Notes: generated by a model from the sequence alone, not told the origin. 64,000 bases of DNA from Christensenella sp034926635 (GCA_034926635.1 JAYFQX010000007.1:62001-126000), one strand, 5' to 3'. Shown: positions 47,625 to 57,248, counted from the first letter of the stretch. Numbers and translations: made by a program.

Positions 47625-48056
47625 ATGACAGTAAAGCAAATTTCTGTTTTTCTCGAAAACAAACCCGGTCAGCTTGCGGAGTTCACGCGGGTGATGAACC
47701 AAAACAAGATTGATATGCGCGCGATGTCCGTGGCGGAGACGCGTGATTTTGGCATCCTGCGGATTATTGTAAACGACGTATACCAAGCGGCGTGCGATTT
47801 AAAAGCGGCGGGATATATTTGTTCCATCACACCGGTATTGGCGGTGGAGGTGGCGGACGAGCCCGGTAGTCTGCTGAAAATACTTGATATTTTAGGAGAA
47901 AATGATATTAACCTGGAATATACGTATGCGTTTATCGCGCGGAAAAAGGATTGTGCCTATATGGTTTTCCGTGTGGAGGATAATGAAAAGGCGATTGAGG
48001 TTTTGACGAAGAGCGGTATCAGGCTGATTTGTCAGGATGCTCTTTATAAACTGTAA
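47625..48056 (+). CDS. Tandem ACT-domain protein paired with PaaK
   Basis: 143 residues containing two ACT units: QISVFLENKPGQLAEFTRVM and VLAVEVADEPGSLLKILDIL. ACT pairs sense amino acids or related ligands. Adjacent to aryl-CoA ligases, the protein is thought to monitor aromatic amino acid or aryl-acid levels. GGGGAGG precedes the ATG, 18 bp after paaK. Confidence 0.88.
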   Translation: MTVKQISVFLENKPGQLAEFTRVMNQNKIDMRAMSVAETRDFGILRIIVNDVYQAACDLKAAGYICSITPVLAVEVADEPGSLLKILDILGENDINLEYTYAFIARKKDCAYMVFRVEDNEKAIEVLTKSGIRLICQDALYKL

Positions 48057-48082
48057 AACATAAAAGAGGAGATAATTTGGCT

Positions 48083-49450
48083 ATGATAAAATGTGCGGCG
48101 GTGATCTTGGCTGCGGGCGAAGGAACCAGAATGAAATCCAGAACGCCCAAAGTCCTTCACGAGGCGGCGGGTCTTTCCATGCTCGAATGGGTCGTGCGTG
48201 CGGCAGACGGCGCGGATGCCTGCAAACGAATTGTGGTTTGCGGCAGGGGAATGGAACAAATACAAGAGAAATTTGGTGATAAGCTGGAATATGCGCAGCA
48301 GGCGGAGCGCAAAGGAAGCGGTCACGCTGTGCTGTGCGCCGCGCCATTGTTGGAAGGCTTTGATGGCTATACTGTGATTGTAGCAGGCGATATGCCACTG
48401 CTGACAGGCGAAACGATTGCATCGCTGATAAAAACGGCGGAAAATGGCAGCTATGCTTGCCTGCTCCTTTCTGCGCGGTTGGATAATCCGTTTGGTTATG
48501 GCAGGGTGATTAGGGACAGTACGGGAAATGTAACGAAAATTGTCGAGGAAAAAGACGCAACAGAGCAGGAGCGCCGTATTTGCGAGATAAATGCTTCATG
48601 CTATTGCGTTAAAAACGATGCGTTGCTGCGTGCACTTTCAAAAATCAAACCGCAGAATGCGCAGGGAGAATATTATTTAACGGATATCGTAGAGCTGATT
48701 CATGCAGAAGGCGGCACCGTAGGCGCTTTTATAGCGGAGGACGCGCGCGAATGCATGGGTGTCAACGACCGGGCACAGCTTGCAGTCGTATCCGAAGTTT
48801 TGCGGGAACGAATTGTGAAAAAACATATGAAAGAAGGCGTGACGTTCATTGATTCAAAATCCGTTTATCTCGATCCGGATACGGTGATTGGTATGGACAC
48901 GGTGGTTTATCCGAATGTAACGCTGGAAAAGGGATGCGTGATCGGTGAGGACGTAATGCTATATCCCGGATCGCGTATCAGCGCCAGTCATATTGGCAAT
49001 GGCACGACAGTGCAAAATTCCGTTATTCTAGATGCGGAGATCGGCAGCGAAACAACGGTTGGGCCATATGCGTATGTGCGTCCAGGCTCGAAGATTGGGG
49101 ATCATTGCCGAATCGGGGACTTTGTCGAGGTGAAGAATTCGGGAATTGGCGATGGTACCAAGGTTTCGCATCTGACATACATCGGAGATTCGGATTTTGG
49201 TAAGCGCATTAATGTTGGCTGCGGTGTTGTGGTGGTGAATTATGATGGAAAATCAAAGTTCCGTACAACAGTAGGCGATGACGCATTTATTGGATGCAAT
49301 ACCAATTTGGTATCACCAGTGCAGGTTGGCGAAGGTGTTTATATTGCCGCAGGCTCCACCATCACGGATGATATTCCGGCGAACGCCTTTGCGATCGCGC
49401 GAAGCAGGCAGACTGTGAAGAAAGATTGGAACGATAAAAGAAAGCGGTAG
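48083..49450 (+). CDS. glmU: Bifunctional GlmU (GlcN-1-P acetyltransferase / GlcNAc-1-P uridyltransferase)
   Basis: Makes UDP-GlcNAc for the cell wall. The N-terminal pyrophosphorylase has AAVILAAGEGTRMKSRTPKV, and the C-terminal left-handed beta-helix acetyltransferase contains hexapeptide repeats, YVRPGSKIGDHCRIGDFVEV, KVSHLTYIGDSDFG and VVNYDGKSKFRTTVGDDAFI. 455 residues. ATG 48083 or TTG 48077 could start it; GAGGAG fits both. The last 59 bp are duplicated 226 bp downstream, just before pth. Confidence 0.96.
   Translation: MIKCAAVILAAGEGTRMKSRTPKVLHEAAGLSMLEWVVRAADGADACKRIVVCGRGMEQIQEKFGDKLEYAQQAERKGSGHAVLCAAPLLEGFDGYTVIVAGDMPLLTGETIASLIKTAENGSYACLLLSARLDNPFGYGRVIRDSTGNVTKIVEEKDATEQERRICEINASCYCVKNDALLRALSKIKPQNAQGEYYLTDIVELIHAEGGTVGAFIAEDARECMGVNDRAQLAVVSEVLRERIVKKHMKEGVTFIDSKSVYLDPDTVIGMDTVVYPNVTLEKGCVIGEDVMLYPGSRISASHIGNGTTVQNSVILDAEIGSETTVGPYAYVRPGSKIGDHCRIGDFVEVKNSGIGDGTKVSHLTYIGDSDFGKRINVGCGVVVVNYDGKSKFRTTVGDDAFIGCNTNLVSPVQVGEGVYIAAGSTITDDIPANAFAIARSRQTVKKDWNDKRKR
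49391..49449 (+). repeat. 59-bp direct repeat, copy 1 (glmU 3' end)
   Basis: From GCGATCGCGCGAAGCAGG to AAAGCGGTA, identical over 59 bp to 49617-49675. It includes the last codons of glmU; the stop here is TAG. Confidence 0.93.
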
Positions 49451-49616
49451 TGGAAAGCGACACCGTTTGTACGCGGAGCAAAGGCGACAAAAGGGGTTCC
49501 CGCAAAATCTCGAATGAGCGAAGCGAATGAGTTTTGTGGGGAAAAGGAGGAGCAAGGGAGCGGGTGTAGTTTTACGCAAAGCGGAAAACGAAGCCAAACG
49601 GACTATGCGACGACGC
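49450..49616. other. Inserted 167-bp intergenic segment with palindromic core
   Basis: Lies between the two 59-bp copies. It contains CTCGAATGAGCG-AAGCGAATGAG, which forms an imperfect stem extended outward by CCCGCAAAAT and GTTTTGTGGGG. No ribosome-binding site or protein match. It looks like a repetitive palindromic element rather than a gene. Confidence 0.6.
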
Positions 49617-49675
49617 GCGATCGCGCGAAGCAGGCAGACTGTGAAGAAAGATTGGAACGATAAAAGAAAGCGGTA
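49617..49675 (+). repeat. 59-bp direct repeat, copy 2 (before pth)
   Basis: Exact copy of 49391-49449, ending 4 bp before the pth ATG. Here the frame of glmU would end in TAA, probably the ancestral glmU-pth junction. Confidence 0.93.
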
Positions 49676-49679
49676 AAAC

Positions 49680-50234
49680 ATGAAATTTGTGTTTGGGCTC
49701 GGGAATCCGGGGCTAAAATATAAGAACACGCGGCATAATGCCGGCTGGACGGTAGTGGATATCCTTGCACAAAGGCACGGGATTAAGCTAAAGAAGACAA
49801 AATTTGACGCGCTTGCAGGGCAGGGAATAATCGGCGGAGAAAAAGTGATGCTGGTGAAACCAACCACATTTATGAATAACAGCGGTTATGCAGTGGATGG
49901 GATAATGCAGTATTACAATGCTCCTATAAAGGACATGATTGTGCTGTATGACGATATTGATATTCCTTTTGGCTCTCTTCGTATTCGTGATAAAGGAAGC
50001 GCCGGAACCCATAACGGAATGCGTTCCGTGATCCAGTATGTGGGCAGCGGCGATTTTCCGCGCATCAGGATTGGGATCGGTAAGCCAAACGCTAATTTGA
50101 TCGGTCATGTGTTGGGAAAGTTTGAAAAAGAAAAGCGCGATGATGCGCAGAGCATGATGCAGCGCGCTGCGGATGCATGCGAAACTTTGACCATAGAAGG
50201 TGTGGCGGAGGCGCAGGCAAAATACAATCAATAA
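49680..50234 (+). CDS. pth: Peptidyl-tRNA hydrolase
   Basis: Recycles peptidyl-tRNA released from ribosomes. 184 residues: FVFGLGNPGLKYKNTRHNAG (catalytic His near 20), KPTTFMNNSGYAV and VLYDDIDIPFGSLRIRDKGS followed by AGTHNGMRSV. The only ribosome-binding-like sequence, AAAGCGG, lies in repeat copy 2. It is followed by mfd as in Bacillus. Confidence 0.95.
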   Translation: MKFVFGLGNPGLKYKNTRHNAGWTVVDILAQRHGIKLKKTKFDALAGQGIIGGEKVMLVKPTTFMNNSGYAVDGIMQYYNAPIKDMIVLYDDIDIPFGSLRIRDKGSAGTHNGMRSVIQYVGSGDFPRIRIGIGKPNANLIGHVLGKFEKEKRDDAQSMMQRAADACETLTIEGVAEAQAKYNQ

Positions 50235-50263
50235 AATTTGAGGTAATCGGGACGGAGTATAAA

Positions 50264-53200
50264 TTGGGAAATGCGATCTGGCCGCTGATCGAAAAAAGCG
50301 GCGCATTTGAAGAAGTGAAGAATCATATCCGAGGGGGGCAATTGCCTTGCTCGGCTTTTGGCGTTACCTATCATGCAAAACCATATTTTGCGCAGGCTGT
50401 TAGTAAAGCTGCGGGCAGACCGGTGATTTGTGTCACGGCGACAGAGCAGACAGCTAGGGATTATGCGGCGTATGGCGCGGGAAAAGTATTTCCGAATAAT
50501 GATTTTTCTTTGCGTAGTGTGGAAGCCAAAGGGCGGGAAGAAGAGTTAGAGCGCGTCGGTATTCTGAAACGGGCGAAGAGCCTGTCAGGTGTTATTTTTG
50601 TTTCGGTACGCGCGCTTTTAGGGCGCATGATGCCGCCGGCGCAGTTCGAAAGCACCTGCCTGCAAATTAAGACGGGTATGCAATATGACCCGCAGCAATT
50701 GATGCAGGCATTGGTAAAAAACGGATATGAGCGAGTCGGTACGGTTTATTCTCGTGGAGAATTTGCACGGCGCGGGGAAATCCTTGATATTTTTCCTTCG
50801 GATGCCGCACAACCGCTGCGTATCACTTTTTTTGACGAGGAAACCGAAAGTATTCGTCGTTTTAACAGTGAAACACAGAAATCGGAAGGAAAGGCGCTGC
50901 TGGAATATCTTTTGCCCCCCGCGAGGGAGATTGTGCTAGATGAATCGGCGAAGCAAAAATTGGTTTCTTACTTGAAAAAACAGGAGAACGAAAAGCTGTC
51001 GGATCAGCTCCTATTCTCTCTGGAAGAATATGGAAATTTTGATAATTCGGACACATTTGTACCGGCTTTCTATGAACCGGCTTATTTAACAGATTATTTT
51101 GAGAACGCTATTTTGTTGTTCGATGATTTTGATTATATGAATGCAGAAGCCAAGCGGATCAAAACTGAGTTTGACGACCTGTGCGCCAGACTTGTCAAAG
51201 ACGGAGATGCGTTTGCGGTGCAAGGGGAGAGCGTGAGTACGCTTACGCCCGTGATCCGGGGGTGCGAGCATCGTATCATTGATATGGCTGCGGGAAAAAA
51301 TGCGCGGTTGAAGACGGTTTGCGAAGCCGATATGCAGCTGCGCGCTGCAACGCCTTATAATGGGCGCATCGATATGCTGGCTGCCGCGATCAAGGAGAGG
51401 CAAAAGCATGGATATTCCGTAGCGCTATTCGCCGGCGGCAAAGCCTCTGCACTGAGCGAACAACTTCGCGCAATTGACATCATTGCACCGGTGACGGAAA
51501 AACCTTTCAAAGGGGTTTGGATCAGTGAAGAATATATCCCTTATGGATTTGAAATACCTTCTGCCAGGACGATTGTTTTGGGAGCCAACGATATTTTTGG
51601 ACGGATCAAGAAAAAAACCGGCAAAAAAAAGGCGGAAAAAGCAGAAGACGAGCTTTTCAGCGACCTTGCACCCGGGGATTATGTCGTGCATGAGGTGCAC
51701 GGCAAAGGAAAATATTTAGGGCTTAAAACAATGGAAGCCGGTGGAACCGTCGCGGAATATATGGAGATCGAATACCGTGGAGGGGACAAGCTTTATATTC
51801 CGACCGCGCAGATTGATCGTGTCCAAAAATATATTGGCGGCGGCGATACACAGCCGCAGCTTTCCAAACTTGGCGGCAAGGAATGGGAAAATGCCAAGGC
51901 AAAAGCGCGTGAATCGGCGCTTAAGCTTGCCTTTGATTTAGTTGAGCTCTATGCCCAGCGCTTTGAAAGCAATGGTTTTGCCTTTTCACCTGATACGGTC
52001 TGGCAGAAACAGTTTGAAGAAGCATTCCCTTATGAGGAAACGGAAGGGCAGCTTACAAGTATTGACCAGGTAAAAAAAGATATGGAATCCGATCGCGTGA
52101 TGGATCGTCTTTTGCTGGGGGATGTTGGTTATGGGAAAACAGAAGTAGCGATGCGCGCCGCCATGAAGGCTATGATGGACGGAAAACAGGTTGCGGTATT
52201 GGTGCCGACAACGCTTTTGGCACGTCAGCACCTAAACACATTTCGGGAGCGTTTCCGCGATTTTCCGGTTGCGATCGCAGGGCTTTCGCGGTTTTCGAAA
52301 TCAACGCACAAAAAAGTTCTTGAGGATTTGCGCCGCGGCAAGATTGATATGGTGATCGGAACGCACAGGTTGCTTTCAAACGATGTGAAATTTAATGATC
52401 TCGGGCTCTTGATTGTAGATGAAGAACAGCGGTTTGGCGTTTCCCATAAAGAAAAAATAAAATTATTGAAGCAAAATGTCGATGTGCTTACCCTTTCGGC
52501 AACGCCAATCCCGCGCACGCTGGAAATGTCGCTGGTCGGCATTCGCGATTTGAGCACCATCGAGACACCGCCAACGATGCGTAAACAGCCGTATTCTTAT
52601 GTTATGAAATATTCCGACGGACTTTTGCGCGACGCGATTATCCGCGAAATGAACCGTGGCGGGCAGGTTTACCTTGTATGCAGACAGATTCGCGAGATGG
52701 ATCAGTTGATCGCCGATGTCAAGAGAAACGTACCGCAGGCACGTGTGGCAGCAGCGCACGGGCAGATGGGCGAAGCTGAAATGGAACGCGTGATCAGCGG
52801 ATTTATTGACGGGGAATATGACGTACTTGTTTGTACGACTATTATTGAAAATGGGATCGATATCCCGGACGCCAACACGATTATCGTTTATGAAGCTGAT
52901 AAATTTGGATTATCTCCGCTTTATCAGCTCAAAGGCCGGGTGGGGAGATCCGATAAAAATGCCTATGCTTATTTTACTTATCTTGGCGACGGCGTCATGA
53001 AAGAAGACGCTGCGAAGCGAATGGCGGCTATCCGTGAATTTACCCAGCTTGGAAGCGGTTTTAAAATTGCCATGCGCGATTTGCAAATCAGGGGCGCAGG
53101 AAATCTTCTGGGACCGGAGCAGAGCGGACATATGGCGACGGTTGGGTATGCGATGTATTGCAAGCTGATGCGCGAAGCGGTGCAAACGGCTAAGGGGGGA

Positions 53201-53659
53201 CGAGTGGACCCGGAGATCGAAACGGCGGTGGAACTCAATGTTCCCGCGTATATTCCTGATACTTATATTGCAAACCAGACAGATAAGATGGATATTTATA
53301 AATTGATCTCTAAAATAAAATCTATCAGCGATGCAAAAGCAGCGGCAAATGAAATCACTGACCGTTATGGCAAAATGCCAAAGGAAGTCAACAACCTTAT
53401 CATTGCCGCAACGGTGAAGGCCTATGCGCGAGCTGCTGGAATCGCCAGTGTTATTAAAAAGGGAAATACAATCGAATTAAAGTATGCGGAGACGTGCAGC
53501 CCTAATGTAAAAAAACTGTTAAAAATTGCGGAAGAGAGTAAAAAGCGTGTTATACTGAGAGCATCAGAGCCGCCGGTTCTGGTTTATAAAATTACTAAAG
53601 AAATGAAAATGAATGATTTTCTGGAGTTTTTGGGACGCCTGAAACTTCGCCGCAAATGA
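50264..53659 (+). CDS. mfd: Transcription-repair coupling factor Mfd
   Basis: Removes stalled RNA polymerase and recruits UvrA. About 1131 residues: UvrB-like N-terminal modules, the CarD-like RNA-polymerase-interaction domain (DLAPGDYVVHEVHGKGKYLG), the SF2 motor (LLLGDVGYGKTEVAMRAA, IVDEEQRFGV for DEEQ, LSATPIPRTLEMSL) and the TRG motif region, then the C-terminal UvrA-interaction fold. TTG 50264 is the best start: GGAG at 50254-50257 with 6-bp spacing. An ATG at 50177 lies inside pth and lacks support. Confidence 0.96.
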   Translation: MGNAIWPLIEKSGAFEEVKNHIRGGQLPCSAFGVTYHAKPYFAQAVSKAAGRPVICVTATEQTARDYAAYGAGKVFPNNDFSLRSVEAKGREEELERVGILKRAKSLSGVIFVSVRALLGRMMPPAQFESTCLQIKTGMQYDPQQLMQALVKNGYERVGTVYSRGEFARRGEILDIFPSDAAQPLRITFFDEETESIRRFNSETQKSEGKALLEYLLPPAREIVLDESAKQKLVSYLKKQENEKLSDQLLFSLEEYGNFDNSDTFVPAFYEPAYLTDYFENAILLFDDFDYMNAEAKRIKTEFDDLCARLVKDGDAFAVQGESVSTLTPVIRGCEHRIIDMAAGKNARLKTVCEADMQLRAATPYNGRIDMLAAAIKERQKHGYSVALFAGGKASALSEQLRAIDIIAPVTEKPFKGVWISEEYIPYGFEIPSARTIVLGANDIFGRIKKKTGKKKAEKAEDELFSDLAPGDYVVHEVHGKGKYLGLKTMEAGGTVAEYMEIEYRGGDKLYIPTAQIDRVQKYIGGGDTQPQLSKLGGKEWENAKAKARESALKLAFDLVELYAQRFESNGFAFSPDTVWQKQFEEAFPYEETEGQLTSIDQVKKDMESDRVMDRLLLGDVGYGKTEVAMRAAMKAMMDGKQVAVLVPTTLLARQHLNTFRERFRDFPVAIAGLSRFSKSTHKKVLEDLRRGKIDMVIGTHRLLSNDVKFNDLGLLIVDEEQRFGVSHKEKIKLLKQNVDVLTLSATPIPRTLEMSLVGIRDLSTIETPPTMRKQPYSYVMKYSDGLLRDAIIREMNRGGQVYLVCRQIREMDQLIADVKRNVPQARVAAAHGQMGEAEMERVISGFIDGEYDVLVCTTIIENGIDIPDANTIIVYEADKFGLSPLYQLKGRVGRSDKNAYAYFTYLGDGVMKEDAAKRMAAIREFTQLGSGFKIAMRDLQIRGAGNLLGPEQSGHMATVGYAMYCKLMREAVQTAKGGRVDPEIETAVELNVPAYIPDTYIANQTDKMDIYKLISKIKSISDAKAAANEITDRYGKMPKEVNNLIIAATVKAYARAAGIASVIKKGNTIELKYAETCSPNVKKLLKIAEESKKRVILRASEPPVLVYKITKEMKMNDFLEFLGRLKLRRK

Positions 53660-53770
53660 CCTGGCAGGGCGAAAATCGGCAGGAAATCACTCTTTTGTAA
53701 AATATTTGCAAAAGAATGGCGGCTACTGTATAATGAATCCGTTATTGTTAAGAAAGGATAGTTGTTAACT

Positions 53771-54994
53771 ATGAATACATTCAAAAGAATTTTGATGGTA
53801 GGTCTTGGCGCAGCGCTTGTGTTTTCCTGTGCGGCCTGCTCTATGGTGGCTGTAAACAAAGATCGTGACGCATCGCAGGCGGTTGCGGATGTAAACGGCA
53901 CAAAAATTACAAAAGGCGAAGTAAACGAGGCGGTAGATTCGATGCTTTCCATGTACGGCATGACGCAGGAAACATACTCGAGCTCTTACGGCGCAGAACA
54001 GCTTACCACTATGAAAAGCAGTATGCTTGACAGTATGATCGACCAGGAAATGCTGTTCCAAAAAGCAAAAGAAGCAGGGCTGGTTGACGAATCTGACGAA
54101 CATAAAGCTGAGATCAAAGCACAGTTGGAAGAGGATGTACAATCGCTGAAGGACTCCATCCGTTCACAGGTGGAAGCAGATGATACGGTTGCACAAGAAG
54201 ATAAAGAAAGCACCATTGAAGAACAGTCCAAGCAGTTTTTAACAGCATATGGTTATGACGATCTTGACGCTGTCGTGGAGAATCGAATCAAAAATGATGC
54301 GACAACCGCAATGCAGGATCAGGTAAAAGCTGAAGTAACCTATACGGAAGACGAAGCTAAGACATTTTATGACGAGCAGGTAACAGAGCAGCAGGAAGCA
54401 ATTGCAAAAGATCCGACGAGTTATGCTACCTATAATTCTTCGAGCGTGGCTGTGGTGCGCCCGGATGATGCAAAATATATCAAGAATCTTCTGCTGATGA
54501 TTCCTGACGATGTGCAGACTGAGATTAAGACTTTACGTGCTGATGGCGATGATGCAGGTGCGGATGTCAAACGTGACGAGGCTCTTGCGGAAATTAAAGC
54601 AAAGGCTGACGAAGTGCTCGCAAGGGTGAATGCGGGAGAAGATTTTGATGCTTTGATTGAAGAAGTCGGCGAAGATACGGGGATGAAGCAGGAACCGAAT
54701 AAAACAAATGGTTATCTGGTTTACCAGGGCGTGAATATGGCTGATGATTTTATAAGCGCGGCATTGGCGCTTGCAAACGAAGGGGATGTTTCAGGCCTTG
54801 TGGCAACGGATTTCGGTTATCATATTCTGAAAAACGTCAAGAACGCAGGCGGCGTGATTCCGTTCGATGAAATCAAGGATACAATTGTTGAGAAAAAGTT
54901 GTCCGAAACGCAAAGCGCACATTTGACGGATACATTGACACAATGGAAAGATGCTGCGAATATCACGGTGGATGTATCTAAATTGTCTGAATAA
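53771..54994 (+). CDS. PrsA/SurA-like peptidyl-prolyl isomerase lipoprotein
   Basis: About 407 residues. A signal peptide ends in lipobox SCAAC (cysteine about residue 23), then an N-terminal SurA-like helical chaperone domain (VADVNGTKITKGEVNEAVDS) and a C-terminal parvulin-like rotamase region (LARVNAGEDFDALIEEVGED, SGLVATDFGYHILKNV). It folds secreted proteins outside the membrane. AAAGGA lies before the start; ATG 53771 gives a clean signal peptide. A terminator follows about 80 bp downstream. Confidence 0.9.
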   Translation: MNTFKRILMVGLGAALVFSCAACSMVAVNKDRDASQAVADVNGTKITKGEVNEAVDSMLSMYGMTQETYSSSYGAEQLTTMKSSMLDSMIDQEMLFQKAKEAGLVDESDEHKAEIKAQLEEDVQSLKDSIRSQVEADDTVAQEDKESTIEEQSKQFLTAYGYDDLDAVVENRIKNDATTAMQDQVKAEVTYTEDEAKTFYDEQVTEQQEAIAKDPTSYATYNSSSVAVVRPDDAKYIKNLLLMIPDDVQTEIKTLRADGDDAGADVKRDEALAEIKAKADEVLARVNAGEDFDALIEEVGEDTGMKQEPNKTNGYLVYQGVNMADDFISAALALANEGDVSGLVATDFGYHILKNVKNAGGVIPFDEIKDTIVEKKLSETQSAHLTDTLTQWKDAANITVDVSKLSE

Positions 54995-55238
54995 AGAGAT
55001 TCATGTTTTTTGGAGGAATATTGGGAGACCCTTTATAGGGCTTCCCGCCGAAATGGGTTATCCTGTTTCGCGGAAACGGTATGATTTTGGTCATGCCGTT
55101 TTTTCGTTGTGCAAAAATTTTGCGGAAGAGGCATAAAAGCGCGGAGGGATGTTCAAAGAAAACAGGAGTCTCAAAGCTAACGCGGGGGGATGCAACTGGA
55201 ATTATGGAGACGTGAAATAAAACCCGATTTTTGTGTTC
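54995..55238 (+). other. Intergenic region with a terminator
   Basis: Within the roughly 325 bp between prsA and mazG: GGGAGACCC at 55023-55031, a terminator at 55075-55104 (see separate entry), and a GGAGTCTC (55164-55171)/GGAGAC (55206-55211) pair. A 23-codon frame at 55149 lacks convincing support. I see no known riboswitch. Confidence 0.4.
55075..55104 (+). terminator. Terminator after the PrsA-like gene
   Basis: AACGGTATGA (55075-55084) pairs with TCATGCCGTT (55091-55100) with one G-T pair, followed by TTTT. Confidence 0.85.
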
Positions 55239-55267
55239 TTGCAAAGAAGAACAAGAACGGATATAAT
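55239..55267 (+). promoter_or_regulatory. Promoter of mazG
   Basis: TTGCAA (55239-55244), a 17-bp spacer and TATAAT (55262-55267). It rules out starts upstream of about 55275. Confidence 0.85.
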
Positions 55268-55319
55268 GCAAAACATTGGAACATACGAGATAAATTTTGA
55301 AAGAAACAGGGGAAAAACG

Positions 55320-56741
55320 ATGATACGGGTAATTGGCTTAATGCCGGAGCTTGATTTGATGCCGCTGCGGGCGGTAAAAGCCATTCAGACTGCGGACCTG
55401 GTCGTTTTACAGAGCGAACGGGCAGAATGCGCGGCGGATGTGCGTGGGGAAAATGAAAGGGTAATTACATTTGATACGCTTTATGAGGAAGCGGAAGATT
55501 TTGACAGCCTTTATGAACACGGTGCGCGGCTGCTTATGGAATATGGGGAAAAGGGCGATGTTGTATTTGGCATCATCGGTTCTCTTGCAGGAAACGGTTT
55601 TTTGGAGGCAATGAAAACCGCGGGGATTCCTTTTGAAACGGCGGGAGGTTCGTATTTGACGGAAGAAGCGTTGCGGCACGCCGCCAGATGGATGAATACG
55701 GAAGAATATTCTGTTGTTAGTGCCCGGTCAATAGAAAATGTTTTTTTTGATACATCCATTGCGCTTGTGATAACAGAAATTGACAATGATTTTACCGCTG
55801 CTGCTGTGAAATGTGTTGTCGGGGATTATTATGCAGAGGAAACAGAAGCTGTTTTTTATCTGGGCGGGAGGGCGAGGAGGATTCTGCTCGGTGAGCTCGA
55901 CCGGATACAGCCGATCCGTACGGGAGGCGTTTTGGTGCTTCCTTCGCAAAAATTAGAAAAAAAAGAGCGGTATGGGCTCTATGACCTTGTGCGGATCATG
56001 AAAATACTCCGGGGCAAAAATGGTTGCCCGTGGGACGCGGAACAAACGCATCAAAGTTTGCGGCAATATCTTTTAGAAGAAGCATATGAAGTTGTAGACG
56101 CTATTGATGCGGATGATATATTCGCCCTCTATGATGAGCTGGGGGATGTGTTTTTGCAGGTCGTGTTCCATTCTGAGATTGCAAGGCAATGCGGAGAATT
56201 TGATATTGATGATGTGGCGACTGCGGTATGCCAGAAAATGATTGGGCGGCATCCGCATATTTTTGGCGATGTACAGGCAGAAACAGCAGACGATGTGCTG
56301 GTGAATTGGGAAGCGATTAAGCGTGAAGAAAAGAAACATCAAAGCTTTGCAGACGTACTGCATGACGTTCCAAAATCACTCGGCGCCATGATGCGTGCGT
56401 ATAAGATTCAGAAAAAGGCGGCGGGGATCGGCTTTGACTGGGATAGCCCTGTTGCGGCGATGGAGAAATTAGAGGAAGAACTGGAAGAATGGCGTGCGGA
56501 AATAAGCGCGGGAAACGTGGATCGGGCGGAAGCGGAAGCGGGCGATGTATTGTTTTCGATGATTAATGTGCTGCGGCTTAAGAAAATCAATCCCGAAGTG
56601 GCGCTAAACCGAACTTGCCGTACCTTTACCGAAAGAATGGAATGGATGGAAAAAACTGCGGAAGATGAGTTGGGAAACCTATCGCTTCCGGAATTGGAAA
56701 TGCTGTGGAAAAAGGCAAAAAAATATTATGAGAATCGCTAA
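55320..56741 (+). CDS. mazG: MazG with N-terminal tetrapyrrole methylase-like domain (YabN type)
   Basis: 473 residues. The N-terminal part, MIRVIGLMPELDLMPL to about 220, resembles the SAM-dependent tetrapyrrole methylase fold. The C-terminal part is MazG nucleoside triphosphate pyrophosphohydrolase: LRGKNGCPWDAEQTHQSLRQ followed by YLLEEAYEVVDAI, DELGDVFLQVVFHSEIA (EExxE and ExxD metal sites), and a second unit with WRAEISAGNVDRAEAEAGDV. ATG 55320 has AGGGGA upstream. The same fusion and position (mfd-...-mazG-rqcP) occur in Bacillus. Confidence 0.93.
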   Translation: MIRVIGLMPELDLMPLRAVKAIQTADLVVLQSERAECAADVRGENERVITFDTLYEEAEDFDSLYEHGARLLMEYGEKGDVVFGIIGSLAGNGFLEAMKTAGIPFETAGGSYLTEEALRHAARWMNTEEYSVVSARSIENVFFDTSIALVITEIDNDFTAAAVKCVVGDYYAEETEAVFYLGGRARRILLGELDRIQPIRTGGVLVLPSQKLEKKERYGLYDLVRIMKILRGKNGCPWDAEQTHQSLRQYLLEEAYEVVDAIDADDIFALYDELGDVFLQVVFHSEIARQCGEFDIDDVATAVCQKMIGRHPHIFGDVQAETADDVLVNWEAIKREEKKHQSFADVLHDVPKSLGAMMRAYKIQKKAAGIGFDWDSPVAAMEKLEEELEEWRAEISAGNVDRAEAEAGDVLFSMINVLRLKKINPEVALNRTCRTFTERMEWMEKTAEDELGNLSLPELEMLWKKAKKYYENR

Positions 56742-56758
56742 AAAAGCGCGAATTTGTG

Positions 56759-56787
56759 TTGATTTATAAAAGTGATTGTATTATAAT
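56759..56787 (+). promoter_or_regulatory. Promoter of the HU gene
   Basis: TTGATT (56759-56764), a 17-bp spacer and TATAAT (56782-56787). It lies inside the open frame that extends upstream of the HU gene, proving the shorter start. Confidence 0.85.
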
Positions 56788-56854
56788 CAGTTTTGTAATC
56801 AAACCGCCGGCTCCCCAGCTGGACGGAATTTATTATTTTAAGGAGGGGAAAGTT

Positions 56855-57127
56855 TTGAATAAGACTGAACTCGTAGCTGCTATCGCGGCAAAGGCAAATA
56901 TCTCTAAAAAGGATGCTGACGCTGCATTAAATGCATTTGCAGAAAGTATTATTGATGAAATCAAAAACGGCGGAAAAGTACAGATCGTGGGTTTTGGTAC
57001 GTTTGAAGCAAGACAGCGTGCTGCAAGGACGGGCATTAACCCGCAGACAAAAGAGCAGATTAAGATTGCTGCATCTACAGTACCTGCGTTTAAGGCTGGA
57101 AAAGCTTTCAAAGACGCTGTAAAATAA
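56855..57127 (+). CDS. hup: DNA-binding protein HU
   Basis: Nucleoid protein of 90 residues, the canonical HU length, starting at TTG 56855 behind AAGGAGGGG. MNKTELVAAIAAKANISKKD at the start, GGKVQIVGFGTFEARQRAAR, and the DNA-clasping arm TGINPQTKEQIKIAASTVPA with the conserved proline. Strong own promoter and terminator. Located between mazG and rqcP, as in several Clostridia. Confidence 0.96.
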   Translation: MNKTELVAAIAAKANISKKDADAALNAFAESIIDEIKNGGKVQIVGFGTFEARQRAARTGINPQTKEQIKIAASTVPAFKAGKAFKDAVK

Positions 57128-57141
57128 GTATTCATACGGAA

Positions 57142-57171
57142 GACGTTCACTGAAGTGAACGTCTTTTTTTT
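57142..57171 (+). terminator. Terminator of the HU gene
   Basis: GACGTTCACT (57142-57151) pairs with AGTGAACGTC (57154-57163) over a GA loop extension, followed by eight T. Confidence 0.93.
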
Positions 57172-57248
57172 GTGCAAAGCTTCTGATTTGTAAGATAAAG
57201 TGTATTGAAATTAAATGTTAAGAAGAAATGAACACACAGACCGGTTTG

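Noticed and set aside
49313..49867. Minus-strand gene across the glmU-pth junction
   Set aside because: It crosses both copies of the 59-bp repeat, overlaps glmU and pth, and its product has no recognisable domain.
56756..56854. N-terminal extension of HU
   Set aside because: The HU promoter lies inside this stretch, and TTG 56855 gives the standard 90-residue protein.
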